Shown: positions 28,227-36,715 of the stretch, piece by piece
Numbering within the stretch: the first letter of the stretch is position 1
Layout of the letters: every line of letters begins with the position of its first letter
Source: CAYOSF01 sp964406605
GTDB taxonomy: Bacteria; Chloroflexota; Dehalococcoidia; DSTF01; RBG-16-68-14
Direction of reading: 5' to 3'
Length of the DNA: 64,000 nt
Assembly (NCBI GenBank): GCA_964406605.1
Contig: CAYOSF010000007.1
Coordinates: 1-64,000, forward strand
Notes under the pieces: model-generated
The model's input: only the letters and a program-made list of their open reading frames with translations
Told to the model about the DNA's origin: nothing
Databases searched by the model: none
Made by a program: the position numbers and the translations under genes

Positions 28227-29033
28227 CTATCCCGGCTGGCAGTTCCTGCAGAAGTTGGTGATACGCTGGCCGGCGGTGATCTCGGAGATGCGGCCGCCGC
28301 ATTCGGGACACTGCTCGCCGCCTTTGCGGTGGATCTTCAGGAAGTCCCGCCGCTCCTCGTAGTTGAGCTCGTCCCGCATCTGCTCCGTCACAATCGGCGT
28401 CGCCCATTCGAAGACGCTGCGCATCGACTCGTAGAGCCGGTCCGTGTCGTCGTCGCTCAGCGTCGTCCGCTTGCGGTAGGGGTGCAGCCGCGCGGCGAAT
28501 AGGATCTCGTCCGCGTACGCGTTCCCGATGCCGGCGACGAAGCGGTGGTTAACCAGGACGTTCTTGATCTGGCCCCTGAACCGACGGATACGGTCGGCGA
28601 ACTCCTCTCGGGACACCTCCAGCGCGTCGGGCCCCATCTCGTCGAACTGTGGTACTTTCGAAAGCCGGTCGTCCAGTACCAGGTAGATCTTGCCCATCAC
28701 GCGATCGTCCGCGTAGCGCAGCTCCCATCCATTCGCCAAACCCAAGACCAGGCAGGTGCGGGCGCGGCGTTTCTCGTCCGGTTGCAGATACTGGAAACGG
28801 CCCGTGAGCATGGCGTTGATCACCAGGAGGTGGCCGCTGCGAAGCGAGAAGATGAGGAACTTGCCCTGCCGACGTGTCTCGCCGAAGGTGTTCCCTTCCA
28901 GCGTCCGCACCAGTTCCTCCTTGGGAACGCGAAACACGACCGGGATCAGGAATTCGGCCCGCTCGATTCTTGTGTCGGGGAGACGTTGGTTGAGGAAGCC
29001 GCGAATGGCCTCCAGCTCAGGGATCTCGGGCAT
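28227..29033 (-). CDS. Formamidopyrimidine-DNA glycosylase family protein (Fpg/Nei)
   Basis: 268 aa from the ATG at 29033, which gives the obligatory N-terminal P-E (MPEIPELEAI) whose Pro amine is the catalytic nucleophile after Met removal. Other family features: RRQGKFLIF with the catalytic Lys (about 57), LTGRFQY, the H2TH region IGNAYADEILFAARLHP (about 160-185) and the C-terminal zinc finger CPEC-x16-CRNC. Removes oxidised purines and nicks abasic sites. Last gene of the usp-trkA-trkA-pheA-fpg operon; it overlaps the end of pheA by 17 nt. Confidence 0.9.
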   Translation of the reverse strand: MPEIPELEAIRGFLNQRLPDTRIERAEFLIPVVFRVPKEELVRTLEGNTFGETRRQGKFLIFSLRSGHLLVINAMLTGRFQYLQPDEKRRARTCLVLGLANGWELRYADDRVMGKIYLVLDDRLSKVPQFDEMGPDALEVSREEFADRIRRFRGQIKNVLVNHRFVAGIGNAYADEILFAARLHPYRKRTTLSDDDTDRLYESMRSVFEWATPIVTEQMRDELNYEERRDFLKIHRKGGEQCPECGGRISEITAGQRITNFCRNCQPG

Positions 29034-29850
29034 CGTCCCAGCGCGGGTAGGAACCGAGCACGCGCAGGAAGAACGCTTTCGCCTCCACGGCGCCAAGCGC
29101 CTCTGCCACCGCTGGTTCCGACCGGTGGCCCTCCAGGTCCACCAGGAAGATGTAGGTCCCTAGCTCTTCCCGGGACGGGCGCGACTCGATCTTCGTCAGG
29201 TTGATCGTCCGGTCGGCGAATTCGTGCAGGACTTCCACCAACGTTCCCGGCCGGTCATGGGCCACGGTGAAGGCGATGGAGGTCTTGTCCCGCCCTGTCG
29301 GCCTGCTGTCCTCCCGCCCCAGGACGGCGAAGCGGGTCTTGTTGTGGGGATTGTCCTGGATAGCGCGGGCCAGCACCTGAGCCTCGTGGAGCGCGGCCGC
29401 CCGCGCTGTCCCGATGGCGGCGCCTCCCTCCACACCCAGCATCTCCTCCACCGCTGCGGCCGTGGAGAGGGCGGCCTCTTGCCTCGCCTTTGGGAAGCAG
29501 CGCTCGATGAACTTCCGGCACTGGTTGAGGGCCTGCGGGTGAGAGAAGATGACCCCCACGTCCTCTGCCGATGCCCCGGGCGCTGTGATGAGACAGTGCT
29601 CGACGGCCAGGATCAGCTCGAAGCGGATGGCGAGCTGCGTCTCGTGGATCAGCGCGTCCAGCGTCTGGGTGACGGAGCCCTCCAGGCTGTTCTCGATGGC
29701 AAGCACGCCTTCATCGGCCATGCCGGACTCGACAGCCGATGCGACGGCAGCCTCGCTGACAAAGGGGATGAGCTCGGCGTCGGCCTGGTAGCGCAGCGCC
29801 GCCTCCTCGCTGAAGGTGCCCGGAGGTCCCAGGTAGGCCAGACGGGTCAT
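29017..29850 (-). CDS. pheA: Prephenate dehydratase
   Basis: 277 aa. Converts prephenate to phenylpyruvate in phenylalanine synthesis. Catalytic domain about 1-180: YLGPPGTFSEEAAL, NSLEGSVTQTLDAL, and the TRFAVLGR motif (about 177-184) with the catalytic Thr. Regulatory ACT domain about 190-270 with TSIAFTVAHDRPGTL and the phenylalanine-binding ESRPSREELGTYIF. No chorismate mutase domain, so a monofunctional enzyme. Lies in an operon with potassium-uptake regulators and a repair enzyme, 8 nt after trkA. Confidence 0.93.
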   Translation of the reverse strand: MTRLAYLGPPGTFSEEAALRYQADAELIPFVSEAAVASAVESGMADEGVLAIENSLEGSVTQTLDALIHETQLAIRFELILAVEHCLITAPGASAEDVGVIFSHPQALNQCRKFIERCFPKARQEAALSTAAAVEEMLGVEGGAAIGTARAAALHEAQVLARAIQDNPHNKTRFAVLGREDSRPTGRDKTSIAFTVAHDRPGTLVEVLHEFADRTINLTKIESRPSREELGTYIFLVDLEGHRSEPAVAEALGAVEAKAFFLRVLGSYPRWDDARDP

Positions 29851-29858
29851 TGCTCGGC

Positions 29859-30536
29859 TCAGGGGCTGCGGTCGGCAGGAGGCAGTGTTAGGGCGGCCCG
29901 GAGTGACTCTTCGCTTTCCTGGAGCGTCACCGCCACCACCTCGTCGCCGGCATGGATGACGGTGTCGGCGGTGGGCGCCTTCGGGTTGCCCTCCGAATCG
30001 ACGATGCCCCAGATGAGCGACTGCTGGGGCAGCGCCACGTCTTGGAGCGCCCGGCCGATGACCGCTGCGTCGTCCGGCACCTTCACTTCAACGATCTCGA
30101 AGCCCCGCCGCAGCGTCAGCAGCGAGATGAGGGGATGCGTCGGCAGCTCCTGTTCGATGTGCGACATGATGGCGGAAGTGGCACTGACCGCCAGATCGAT
30201 GCCGAGCTTCCGAAAGATCAGCTCGTTCTTCGGGTTGTTGATTCGGGCCACCGTCCGGGGCACGTTGAACACGTGGTGGGCTACCTGACAGGCGACCAGG
30301 TTGTCCTCGTCGTCGCCCGTGACAGCGATAAGCAAGTCCGCCCGCCCCGTCCCTGCCACTTCATGGATGGCTGCCTCGCAGCCGTCGCCGCGCATCACGA
30401 TCTCGCCCAGCGTTTCCGCGATCTCCTCGCACTTGGCTGGATTTCGCTCGATGACCAAGACCTCGTGGCTGGCCCCCACCAACTCGTTGGCCAGGTAGAA
30501 GCCCACCTTGCCTCCGCCCACGATAACGATATACAT
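29859..30536 (-). CDS. TrkA-family potassium uptake regulatory protein
   Basis: 225 aa. TrkA-N Rossmann domain (about 1-125: IVIVGGGKVGFYLANEL, then GDGCEAAIHEVAG and the DEDNLVACQVA segment) plus a TrkA-C (RCK_C) domain (about 140-215). Binds NAD(H) or nucleotides and gates a Trk/Ktr-type channel, which is not encoded here. The start directly follows the stop of the preceding short TrkA-N gene; the pair together resembles the two halves of a tandem TrkA. Confidence 0.88.
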   Translation of the reverse strand: MYIVIVGGGKVGFYLANELVGASHEVLVIERNPAKCEEIAETLGEIVMRGDGCEAAIHEVAGTGRADLLIAVTGDDEDNLVACQVAHHVFNVPRTVARINNPKNELIFRKLGIDLAVSATSAIMSHIEQELPTHPLISLLTLRRGFEIVEVKVPDDAAVIGRALQDVALPQQSLIWGIVDSEGNPKAPTADTVIHAGDEVVAVTLQESEESLRAALTLPPADRSP

Positions 30537-30995
30537 CTACGAACTCTCGCCGGGCGCCCGGTCTGCCTCGCCGGCCTCCATCGGCGTATGGGTCTTCGCC
30601 TCCAGCTCATCCTTCAGAAGCTGGGCCATCACCTTGGTGGGGGCGACCGTTCTGATCCCTAGCTTGCGGTACATCTCCTCACGGATCGGGTCGTAGATGC
30701 GGCAGACGACGCGGGGCACGCCGAAGATGTGCTTCGCGACCTGAGCCGCCATCACGTTCCGGTTGTCGCCGGCGGTGACGGCAACAAAGGCGTCCGCCTC
30801 TTCGATGCCCGCCCGGCGCAAGACGTCCTGGTCAATGCCGTTGCCGGTGATCTTGCGCCCCTCGAACGATTCCGGCAGGAAACGCTCGAACTGATATGCA
30901 TTCACGTCCACCGTGGTAACGTTGTGGCCCTCTTCCTCCAGCATCACCGCCAGCCGCGAGCCGGCCCGTCCGCACCCCATGATGACGACGTTCAT
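30537..30995 (-). CDS. Short TrkA-N (RCK) domain protein
   Basis: 152 aa. Only the nucleotide-binding domain: VVIMGCGRAGSRLAVMLEEEGHNVTTVD (split as VVIMGCGRAG and NVTTVDVN), GNGIDQDVLRRAGIEEADAFVAVT. No RCK_C domain. Sits one nt after usp and directly before the two-domain TrkA protein, so the two probably form a complex. Confidence 0.85.
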   Translation of the reverse strand: MNVVIMGCGRAGSRLAVMLEEEGHNVTTVDVNAYQFERFLPESFEGRKITGNGIDQDVLRRAGIEEADAFVAVTAGDNRNVMAAQVAKHIFGVPRVVCRIYDPIREEMYRKLGIRTVAPTKVMAQLLKDELEAKTHTPMEAGEADRAPGESS

Positions 30996-30996
30996 C

Positions 30997-31446
30997 TCAT
31001 TCCTCCACGGGATGACGGCATACCCAGACCTCGCAGGGCGCGCTCTTCAGGACGTACCGCACCACCCGCCCGAGCTGGAACTCGCCGAACGGCTGCTGAT
31101 AGTCCATCCCCAGGATGATCAGATCGACGTCGCGCTCGATCCCCTCGTCGACGATGGCAGGGCTGGCCTCGCGCGCATGAAGGATCTCTCCCTCCACGTC
31201 GAACTCCTGCTCTTGCGCCACCTGCTCCGCCCGGGCCAGGATCTCGTCGCCCGCGGCCTCCTCCGTCTCGAGTTGCGCGTCCAGCGGAAGGGTGCGCTTC
31301 ACTTCGATGACGTGCACCACGTATACCTTCCCCTTGTTGCTGCGGGCGATATCACAGGCCAGAGCCACCGCCTGCATGCTGGCGTGGGAGCCATCCACGG
31401 GTACCATGATGGAGCGCAGATGGGTTGTCGATTCAGCAGGGGACAA
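30997..31446 (-). CDS. Universal stress protein family (UspA-like)
   Basis: 149 aa. Usp fold: SIMVPVDGSHASMQAVALA at the N-terminus and LIILGMDYQQPFGEFQLGRVVRYVLKSAPCEVWVCR at the C-terminus (seen as LIILGMD and RVVRYVLKSAPCEV). The ATP-binding G-x2-G-x9-G pattern is not complete, since Ala/Asp replace the expected positions, so it may not bind ATP. First gene of the operon with trkA genes, pheA and fpg. Confidence 0.85.
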   Translation of the reverse strand: MSPAESTTHLRSIMVPVDGSHASMQAVALACDIARSNKGKVYVVHVIEVKRTLPLDAQLETEEAAGDEILARAEQVAQEQEFDVEGEILHAREASPAIVDEGIERDVDLIILGMDYQQPFGEFQLGRVVRYVLKSAPCEVWVCRHPVEE

Positions 31447-31506
31447 GAACTAGCGACCTCAGATTAGTGCACCAGATAGGTTACCCTGCGGTCAGGCAGC
31501 AAGCGC

Positions 31507-31536
31507 ATTATAGGCACGCCCGTTTCACACGAGCAA
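31507..31536 (-). promoter_or_regulatory. Promoter of the usp-trkA-trkA-pheA-fpg operon
   Basis: Minus strand: TTGCTC (31536-31531), 18-nt spacer, TATAAT (31512-31507), about 60 nt upstream of the usp ATG. Confidence 0.55.
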
Positions 31537-31553
31537 GACACATCCTCCAGTCC

Positions 31554-31582
31554 TTGTCGGCACGTCTAGGGCGGGATAGAAT
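31554..31582 (+). promoter_or_regulatory. Promoter of pdxS
   Basis: TTGTCG (31554-31559), 17-nt spacer, TAGAAT (31577-31582), 54 nt upstream of the pdxS ATG. Back-to-back with the usp operon promoter. Confidence 0.5.
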
Positions 31583-31636
31583 AGGTTGATACTACCAATC
31601 GCGAACGTCGTATCCCATACCTAGTAGGAGCGCACG

Positions 31637-32554
31637 ATGTCACCCCAGGCAGGAGACGGTTCTTCGGTCGCAGGCGAGACGGGCACTTGGCGGGTCAAGA
31701 GTGGCCTGGCGCAGATGCTGAAGGGCGGCGTCATCATGGACGTGGTGACGCCGGAGCACGCAAAGATCGCCGAGGAAGGCGGCGCCTGCGCTGTTATGGC
31801 GCTGGAGCGCGTTCCCGCCGATATCCGCGCCGCCGGCGGCGTTGCCCGCATGGCGGACCCGGAGGTGATCGTCCGTATCACGGAGTCCGTCACCATTCCG
31901 GTGATGGCAAAGGCCCGTATCGGCCATTTCGTCGAAGCGCAGGTTCTGGAGGCGCTGGGCGTCGACTACATTGACGAGTCCGAGGTGCTTACCCCGGCCG
32001 ACGAGCACCATCACATCAACAAGCACGTCTTCAAGGTCCCCTTCGTTTGCGGCTGCCGCGATCTGGGGGAGGCGCTTCGACGCATCGGCGAGGGCGCGGC
32101 CATGATCCGCACCAAGGGCGAGGCGGGGACCGGCAACATCGTCGAGGCCGTGCGCCACATGCGCGCGGTCTGGGACGGCATTCGCCGACTTCAGACCATG
32201 CCTGAGGACGAGCTCATGGCCGAGGCGAAGGCGCTCGGCGCCCCGTACGATCTGGTGCGCGAGACCCGAGAGCTGGGTCGGCTGCCGGTCGTGAACTTCG
32301 CCGCGGGTGGAGTCGCCACCCCCGCCGACGCTGCCCTCATGATGCAGTTGGGCGCCGACGGCGTCTTCGTCGGCTCCGGCATCTTCAAGTCGGAGGACCC
32401 GGCCAGCCGCGCCCACGCCGTCGTGCAGGCGGTCACCCACTACCAGGACCCGAAGATCATCGCTGAGGTTTCGCGCGGCCTGGGCGAGTCCATGCGCGGT
32501 CTGGAGCTGAGCGAGATCCCCAAGGAGGAGCTGCTCGCCGGCCGCGGCTGGTAG
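31637..32554 (+). CDS. pdxS: Pyridoxal 5'-phosphate synthase, PdxS subunit
   Basis: 305 aa. Forms PLP from ribose 5-phosphate, glyceraldehyde 3-phosphate and ammonia supplied by PdxT. Nearly every part is diagnostic: KGGVIMDVVTPEHAKIAEEGGACAVMALERVPADIR (Schiff-base region; AVMALERVPAD), MAKARIGHFVEAQ with the first active Lys, DESEVLTPAD, GCRDLGEALRRI, RTKGEAGTGN (second active Lys), FAAGGVATPADA and GSGIFKS. ATG at 31637 follows AGGAG. pdxT lies 190 nt downstream. Confidence 0.97.
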   Translation: MSPQAGDGSSVAGETGTWRVKSGLAQMLKGGVIMDVVTPEHAKIAEEGGACAVMALERVPADIRAAGGVARMADPEVIVRITESVTIPVMAKARIGHFVEAQVLEALGVDYIDESEVLTPADEHHHINKHVFKVPFVCGCRDLGEALRRIGEGAAMIRTKGEAGTGNIVEAVRHMRAVWDGIRRLQTMPEDELMAEAKALGAPYDLVRETRELGRLPVVNFAAGGVATPADAALMMQLGADGVFVGSGIFKSEDPASRAHAVVQAVTHYQDPKIIAEVSRGLGESMRGLELSEIPKEELLAGRGW

Positions 32555-32724
32555 CGTCGCGTCTCCATCAGGTCCGACCAGAGCCGGGCTCGTGCGGACC
32601 GCGCCTCCTCGCGGGTCGTGCTGCTTCGTCGCTTGCGTACGGTCGAATGCCAACCCGAATGAGGCGGCAGGCAGCGCCTCTCTTGCTCGGACTGTCTTGC
32701 CCCTGCAGGAGAAGGCCGGCAACC

Positions 32725-32733
32725 TGATACAAT
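32725..32733 (+). promoter_or_regulatory. Extended -10 promoter of pdxT
   Basis: TGA-TACAAT. The box overlaps the first in-frame ATG (32732), so the transcript would begin close to the second ATG (32744) and be nearly leaderless. pdxT may thus be transcribed separately from pdxS. Confidence 0.45.
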
Positions 32734-32743
32734 GGCTCAGGTA

Positions 32744-33370
32744 ATGACCAACACAGTTGGCGTCCTCGCCCTCCAGGGCGATTTCGAGGAGCACGTCGTT
32801 GTCCTCAAGACGCTGGGCGTGCGTGTCGTCGAGGTTCGTCTGCCGGAGCAGCTCGCCGATCTGCGCGGGCTGATCATCCCTGGCGGCGAAAGCACCACGA
32901 TCGTGCGGCTCATGTACCAGTGGGAGCTGTTGGAGCCGGTACGGCAGCGCGCCCTCGATGGCATGGGAGTCTGGGGCACCTGCGCCGGCGCCATCCTGTT
33001 GGCGGAGCGCTCGTCTGACCTGGACCGCGAGGGGCTGCGCCTGATGGACATCGACGTGGAGCGGAACGCCTTCGGCCGCCAGGTGGACAGCTTCGAGGTG
33101 ATGCTCGAGGCGGCCGTGTTGGGCCCGCGGCCGTTCCGCGCCGTCTTCATCCGCGCTCCCGTGATCAGCCGCGTCGGGCCGATGGTGGAGGTGCTTTCCA
33201 GCCTGCCGGACGGTACCGTCGTCGCGGCGCGTCAAGGGAGACTTCTCGCTACCGCATTCCACCCGGAGCTGACCGACGACACGAGGTTTCACGAGTACTT
33301 CCTCAACCTGGTCACTGATCGATCATCGGTGGCGACGCCCGCCCCGGCGGCGACGGGACCGCCCGACTAG
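32744..33370 (+). CDS. pdxT: Pyridoxal 5'-phosphate synthase glutaminase subunit
   Basis: 208 aa from the ATG at 32744 (NTVGVLALQGDF, the usual start; an in-frame ATG 12 nt upstream falls in the -10 box). Class I glutaminase: GGEST (about 43-47), catalytic Cys in WGTCAGAI (about 76) and C-terminal FHPELTDDTRFH with the His-x-Glu pair. Delivers ammonia to PdxS. A short Ala/Pro/Thr tail is extra. Confidence 0.95.
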   Translation: MTNTVGVLALQGDFEEHVVVLKTLGVRVVEVRLPEQLADLRGLIIPGGESTTIVRLMYQWELLEPVRQRALDGMGVWGTCAGAILLAERSSDLDREGLRLMDIDVERNAFGRQVDSFEVMLEAAVLGPRPFRAVFIRAPVISRVGPMVEVLSSLPDGTVVAARQGRLLATAFHPELTDDTRFHEYFLNLVTDRSSVATPAPAATGPPD

Positions 33371-33395
33371 AGAGGAGCCATCGACGGGTCCCGAC

Positions 33396-34373
33396 ATGGT
33401 CAGCGCCCGCACCGTCCGCCCGACCGACCTGGTGGCCCTGGTGGCCTACGATGGACGGGTGTACCCCAATGAGGCCGTCACCCGGGACCGCATCGGCAAG
33501 GACGCCTCACCGCACCCGCTGGGGACGGCGCTTGAGCAGTGGTTCTCCTTCGCCACAGGCCGCCACACCTGGATCAGTGTGAGAGGCGCCGCGCTCCGTG
33601 GCCTGGTTTCCGCCCGCAAGCGCGGCTCGAAAACGGCCTGGGAGATCGACTGCCTCATCGACGCCGCCGACGACGATTCCAACGTGCTCACAAGCCTGCT
33701 GGAACAGGTGGCGACCGATGCCGGCCGCGCGGGCGCGGAGAAGGTGTTCCTCCGCGTCGCATCCGACAGGGATGTCGTGACGACGGCGTGCTCCTCCGGC
33801 TTCTCCGCCTATCTCACTGAGCGGCTGCTCGCGCTCGAGGGACAACCAGAGGAGATCGAACGCAACGGACCAGAGCGCCCCGCCGCGCACTCGGACAGCG
33901 TGATCCGCCCCTGGGGACGCGCCGATGCCTACCCGACCTTCCGGCTCTACAACCGGTGGACGCCCGAGCCCGTGCGCCGGGTCGAGGCGGTCACTTTCCG
34001 GGAGTGGCTGGCCGTTCGGGAACGGGTCTCGCCGATGCGGGGCACCCGCCAGTACGCCATGGAAGGCGAAGGCCGACTAGCGGGGTGGCTGCGGACCGCC
34101 GCTGTGGGAGAGTTGGGCCGCTTTGACCTGATGGCGGACCCGCCGACGCCGGAACTGCTTGACACCCTGATCGACGCGGCGCTCGCCCGCCTGAGAGGCC
34201 GGTCGGCTCTCCTCACCCTCGTGCCCGAGTTCGCCGAGGGGCTGCGCGCGTGCCTGGAGCGCCGCGGGTTCGTGGAACGGGGCGAGTTCGTCGTGCTGGC
34301 CCGGCAGACCACCCAGACCGTCCGCGTGCCTCAGCTCGTGCCGGCGGCCCCGGCGCAGACGTTCCCGATATGA
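33396..34373 (+). CDS. GNAT-like acetyltransferase, two-lobed, unknown substrate
   Basis: 325 aa. The N-terminal half (about 55-150) has the GNAT-like pattern GLVSARKRGSKTAWEIDCLIDAADDDSNVLTSLLEQ (RGLVSARKRG and TSLLEQVATDAGRAGAEKVFLRV), and the C-terminal half (190-310) seems to be a second, divergent lobe ending FVVLARQ. No catalytic residue can be fixed. Typical of proteins annotated as N-acetyltransferase in Chloroflexota. Starts 25 nt after pdxT and ends 10 nt before the R3H ATPase, so it is likely cotranscribed. Confidence 0.6.
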   Translation: MVSARTVRPTDLVALVAYDGRVYPNEAVTRDRIGKDASPHPLGTALEQWFSFATGRHTWISVRGAALRGLVSARKRGSKTAWEIDCLIDAADDDSNVLTSLLEQVATDAGRAGAEKVFLRVASDRDVVTTACSSGFSAYLTERLLALEGQPEEIERNGPERPAAHSDSVIRPWGRADAYPTFRLYNRWTPEPVRRVEAVTFREWLAVRERVSPMRGTRQYAMEGEGRLAGWLRTAAVGELGRFDLMADPPTPELLDTLIDAALARLRGRSALLTLVPEFAEGLRACLERRGFVERGEFVVLARQTTQTVRVPQLVPAAPAQTFPI

Positions 34374-34383
34374 GGAGCAGGTA

Positions 34384-35919
34384 TTGACCGACCGAAAGCA
34401 GATCACCGATGACTTGGATGCCATGCTGGACGCGCTGCCGCCGCACATCGTGGGTCCGCTGCGCGAGCGGGAGGACAAGCACGACCTGCTGGAAGTGGTG
34501 CTCGACCTGGGCCGGCCTCCGGAGGCCCGCTTCCCCGCGAGCGAGGCGATTCTCAGCGAAGTCGAGGTGAGCGACGCCGACATCGAATACGTGGTGAGCC
34601 GCATCGGCGAGTTCGGCGACGACAACCGCGCGGGCATCGAGCGCACTCTTCACCGCATCTCCTGCTTCCGCAACCGGCGCGGACGCATTGTCGGCCTCAC
34701 CTGCCGCGTCGGCCGCGCCGTATACGGCACCATCAGAGTCATCGATGATCTCATCAAGACCGGCAAGAGCATCCTGCTGCTGGGCCGGCCGGGTGTCGGG
34801 AAGACCACCATGCTCCGGGAAGTGGCCCGCGTCCTGGCCGACGACGTCGACAAGCGTGTCGTGATCGTCGATACGTCCAACGAGATCGCCGGCGACGGCG
34901 ATATCCCCCACCCCGCGATCGGCAAGGCGCGGCGGATGCAGGTGGCTACGCCCGCTCTCCAGCATGCTGTCATGATCGAGGCCGTCGAGAACCACATGCC
35001 GGAGGTGATCGTCATCGACGAGATCGGGACCGAGCTCGAGGCCGCGGCCGCCCGTACCATCGCCGAGCGCGGCGTGCAGTTGGTCGCTACCGCCCACGGG
35101 AACGAGCTCCAGAACCTGATGATGAACCCCACGCTGTCCGACCTCATCGGGGGGATTCAGTCGGTCACGCTCTCGGACGAGGAAGCGAGGCGGCGGCACA
35201 CCCAGAAGAGTGTCCTTGAACGCCGGGCGCCCCCCACCTTTGACATGCTCGTGGAGATCCAGAGCTGGGACCGCGTGGCCATCCACCGCGACGTATCGGG
35301 CACCGTCGACCAGCTCCTCCGGGGTTTCGAGGAGCAGCCGGAGGTGCGGGAGCTGGACGAGCAGGGGAAGATGCGCGTGGTCGACACCAGCGAGCTGGTC
35401 AAGGAGAAGCGCGCCCTGGAGCGGCAGGGGCCGGAGCCGGTGGCGCCGGCCCGGCGCATCTATCCCTTCGGCATCTCCCGCCGGAGGTTGGAGCAGGCGC
35501 TACGGCAGACCGGCGGCAGCGCCACCGTGGCGGAGCACCTCGCCGACTCTGACTTCGTGATCACGCTGCGCAACTACTACCGCCGCAAGCTGCCGGCGCT
35601 GCAGGAGGCCGAGGCGCGTGGCGTCCCGATCTACGTCTTGAAGGCCAACACCGTGGCGCAGATGGAGCAGTGCCTGCTCTCGGTGCGAGAGTCCCCCCTG
35701 GACCCCGTGACGCGCGCCTTGGAGGAGGCCGAGGCGGCCGCCCTCGGCGTGGCTCAAGGGGACAGGCCGGCGGAGCTGGCGCCCCAGAACGCCTACATCC
35801 GCCGCCTCCAGCACCAGCTCGCTCAGCGCTACAACCTCTCATCCAGCAGCATGGGCCGCGAGCCGTACCGGCGGGTGCGCATCTACCGGGACGACGGCCA
35901 CCCGCCCTTTGAAGGATAG
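34384..35919 (+). CDS. R3H-domain AAA ATPase (Ycf45-like)
   Basis: 511 aa from a TTG at 34384 with GAGGAG 6 nt upstream. P-loop ATPase of the secretion-ATPase/SpoIIIAA-like type: LLLGRPGVGKTTMLREVAR (about residues 136-154), VIVIDEIGTELEAAA (Walker B, about 215), VQLVATAHGNELQNLMMNPTLSDLIGG. The C-terminal R3H domain (about 470-505) has NLSSSSMGREPYRRVRIY with the Arg-x3-His region modified. Single-stranded nucleic-acid binding is the usual suggestion. In related genomes this gene commonly stands directly upstream of tmk, which matters for the locus that follows. Confidence 0.88.
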   Translation: MTDRKQITDDLDAMLDALPPHIVGPLREREDKHDLLEVVLDLGRPPEARFPASEAILSEVEVSDADIEYVVSRIGEFGDDNRAGIERTLHRISCFRNRRGRIVGLTCRVGRAVYGTIRVIDDLIKTGKSILLLGRPGVGKTTMLREVARVLADDVDKRVVIVDTSNEIAGDGDIPHPAIGKARRMQVATPALQHAVMIEAVENHMPEVIVIDEIGTELEAAAARTIAERGVQLVATAHGNELQNLMMNPTLSDLIGGIQSVTLSDEEARRRHTQKSVLERRAPPTFDMLVEIQSWDRVAIHRDVSGTVDQLLRGFEEQPEVRELDEQGKMRVVDTSELVKEKRALERQGPEPVAPARRIYPFGISRRRLEQALRQTGGSATVAEHLADSDFVITLRNYYRRKLPALQEAEARGVPIYVLKANTVAQMEQCLLSVRESPLDPVTRALEEAEAAALGVAQGDRPAELAPQNAYIRRLQHQLAQRYNLSSSSMGREPYRRVRIYRDDGHPPFEG

Positions 35920-35937
35920 GCGAATGGCGGAAGCAGA

Positions 35938-35966
35938 TTGCCCGCGCGCGCACCCTCTGGTATAGT
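35938..35966 (+). promoter_or_regulatory. Promoter upstream of the thymidylate kinase-like gene
   Basis: TTGCCC (35938-35943), 17-nt spacer, TATAGT (35961-35966) with an extended TGG. 38 nt upstream of the GTG at 36004. Confidence 0.6.
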
Positions 35967-36003
35967 TCACGCGTTCGTCTCGGGGATTCGCGGAGAGAGC
36001 ACG

Positions 36004-36693
36004 GTGTATCAGGGCAAGTTCGTGGTTGTGGAAGGCCTCGACGGTTCGGGCGGGACCACGCAGGCCAGCCTTCTTAGGCAGTACCTGCAGAAGCTCGGGC
36101 ACGAGGCCTACCTAACGAAGGAACCAACGGATGGTCCGGCTGGCGCCATGCTGCGGCTCGCACTGGAGAAGCGCCTCGTCTACCGATCTGAGAGTTCTGG
36201 CGGAGGATCTCTCGCGGATGTTACGCTGGCCCTTCTCTTTGCAGCTGACCGTATGGATCACCTGTTCAACGATGTGGTGCCGAAGCTCGAGCTGGGCATC
36301 GCCGTCGTCAGCGACCGATACTACCTCTCCTCCTACGCCTACCAGGGCGACGCGGCTGACCTAGATTGGCTCAGGCAGATAAATGCCAAATGCGTTCAGC
36401 CGGATCTGACGATCTTCTTGGATGTCCCAGTAGAGATCTGCCTGAAAAGGATGCAGCGAGAGCGCTGGGAGGTTCACATATTCGAGGAAGTCCAAGAGCT
36501 CGAGAGGGTTCGGCAAAGCTACCTTTCTGCCATCGATGCTTTGACCCGTGCGGGTGAGCCAATAGCCACCCTAGACGGGACAGGCCCAGTTCAAGCTGTG
36601 CACCGGAGAATCGCAAACATGGTTCGGCGCCTTTGGAACACCAAGCCCAAGCGGGAGCCTACGAAAGCCCAACTGGCTTTCACTGATCCCTAG
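36004..36693 (+). CDS. Thymidylate kinase-like protein with altered P-loop
   Basis: 229 aa from the GTG at 36004 (GGAGAG 7 nt upstream). dTMP kinase fold: FVVVEGLDGSGGTTQASLL at the N-terminus, SDRYYLSSYAYQG (DR motif, about 105), FLDVPVEICLKRMQRER (LID region) and a C-terminal helical part. The P-loop reads G-L-D-G-S-G-G-T-T, so the conserved Lys of GKT is Gly17; activity may be altered or Lys may be supplied elsewhere. An Arg-rich LID is kept. Base composition looks lower in GC than neighbours by eye. It is followed by two other nucleotide-related genes and then by an orphan 3' end of a second, ordinary tmk. Confidence 0.8.
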   Translation: MYQGKFVVVEGLDGSGGTTQASLLRQYLQKLGHEAYLTKEPTDGPAGAMLRLALEKRLVYRSESSGGGSLADVTLALLFAADRMDHLFNDVVPKLELGIAVVSDRYYLSSYAYQGDAADLDWLRQINAKCVQPDLTIFLDVPVEICLKRMQRERWEVHIFEEVQELERVRQSYLSAIDALTRAGEPIATLDGTGPVQAVHRRIANMVRRLWNTKPKREPTKAQLAFTDP

Positions 36694-36715
36694 AAAGAGC
36701 CTCCGCGCTGGCAAG

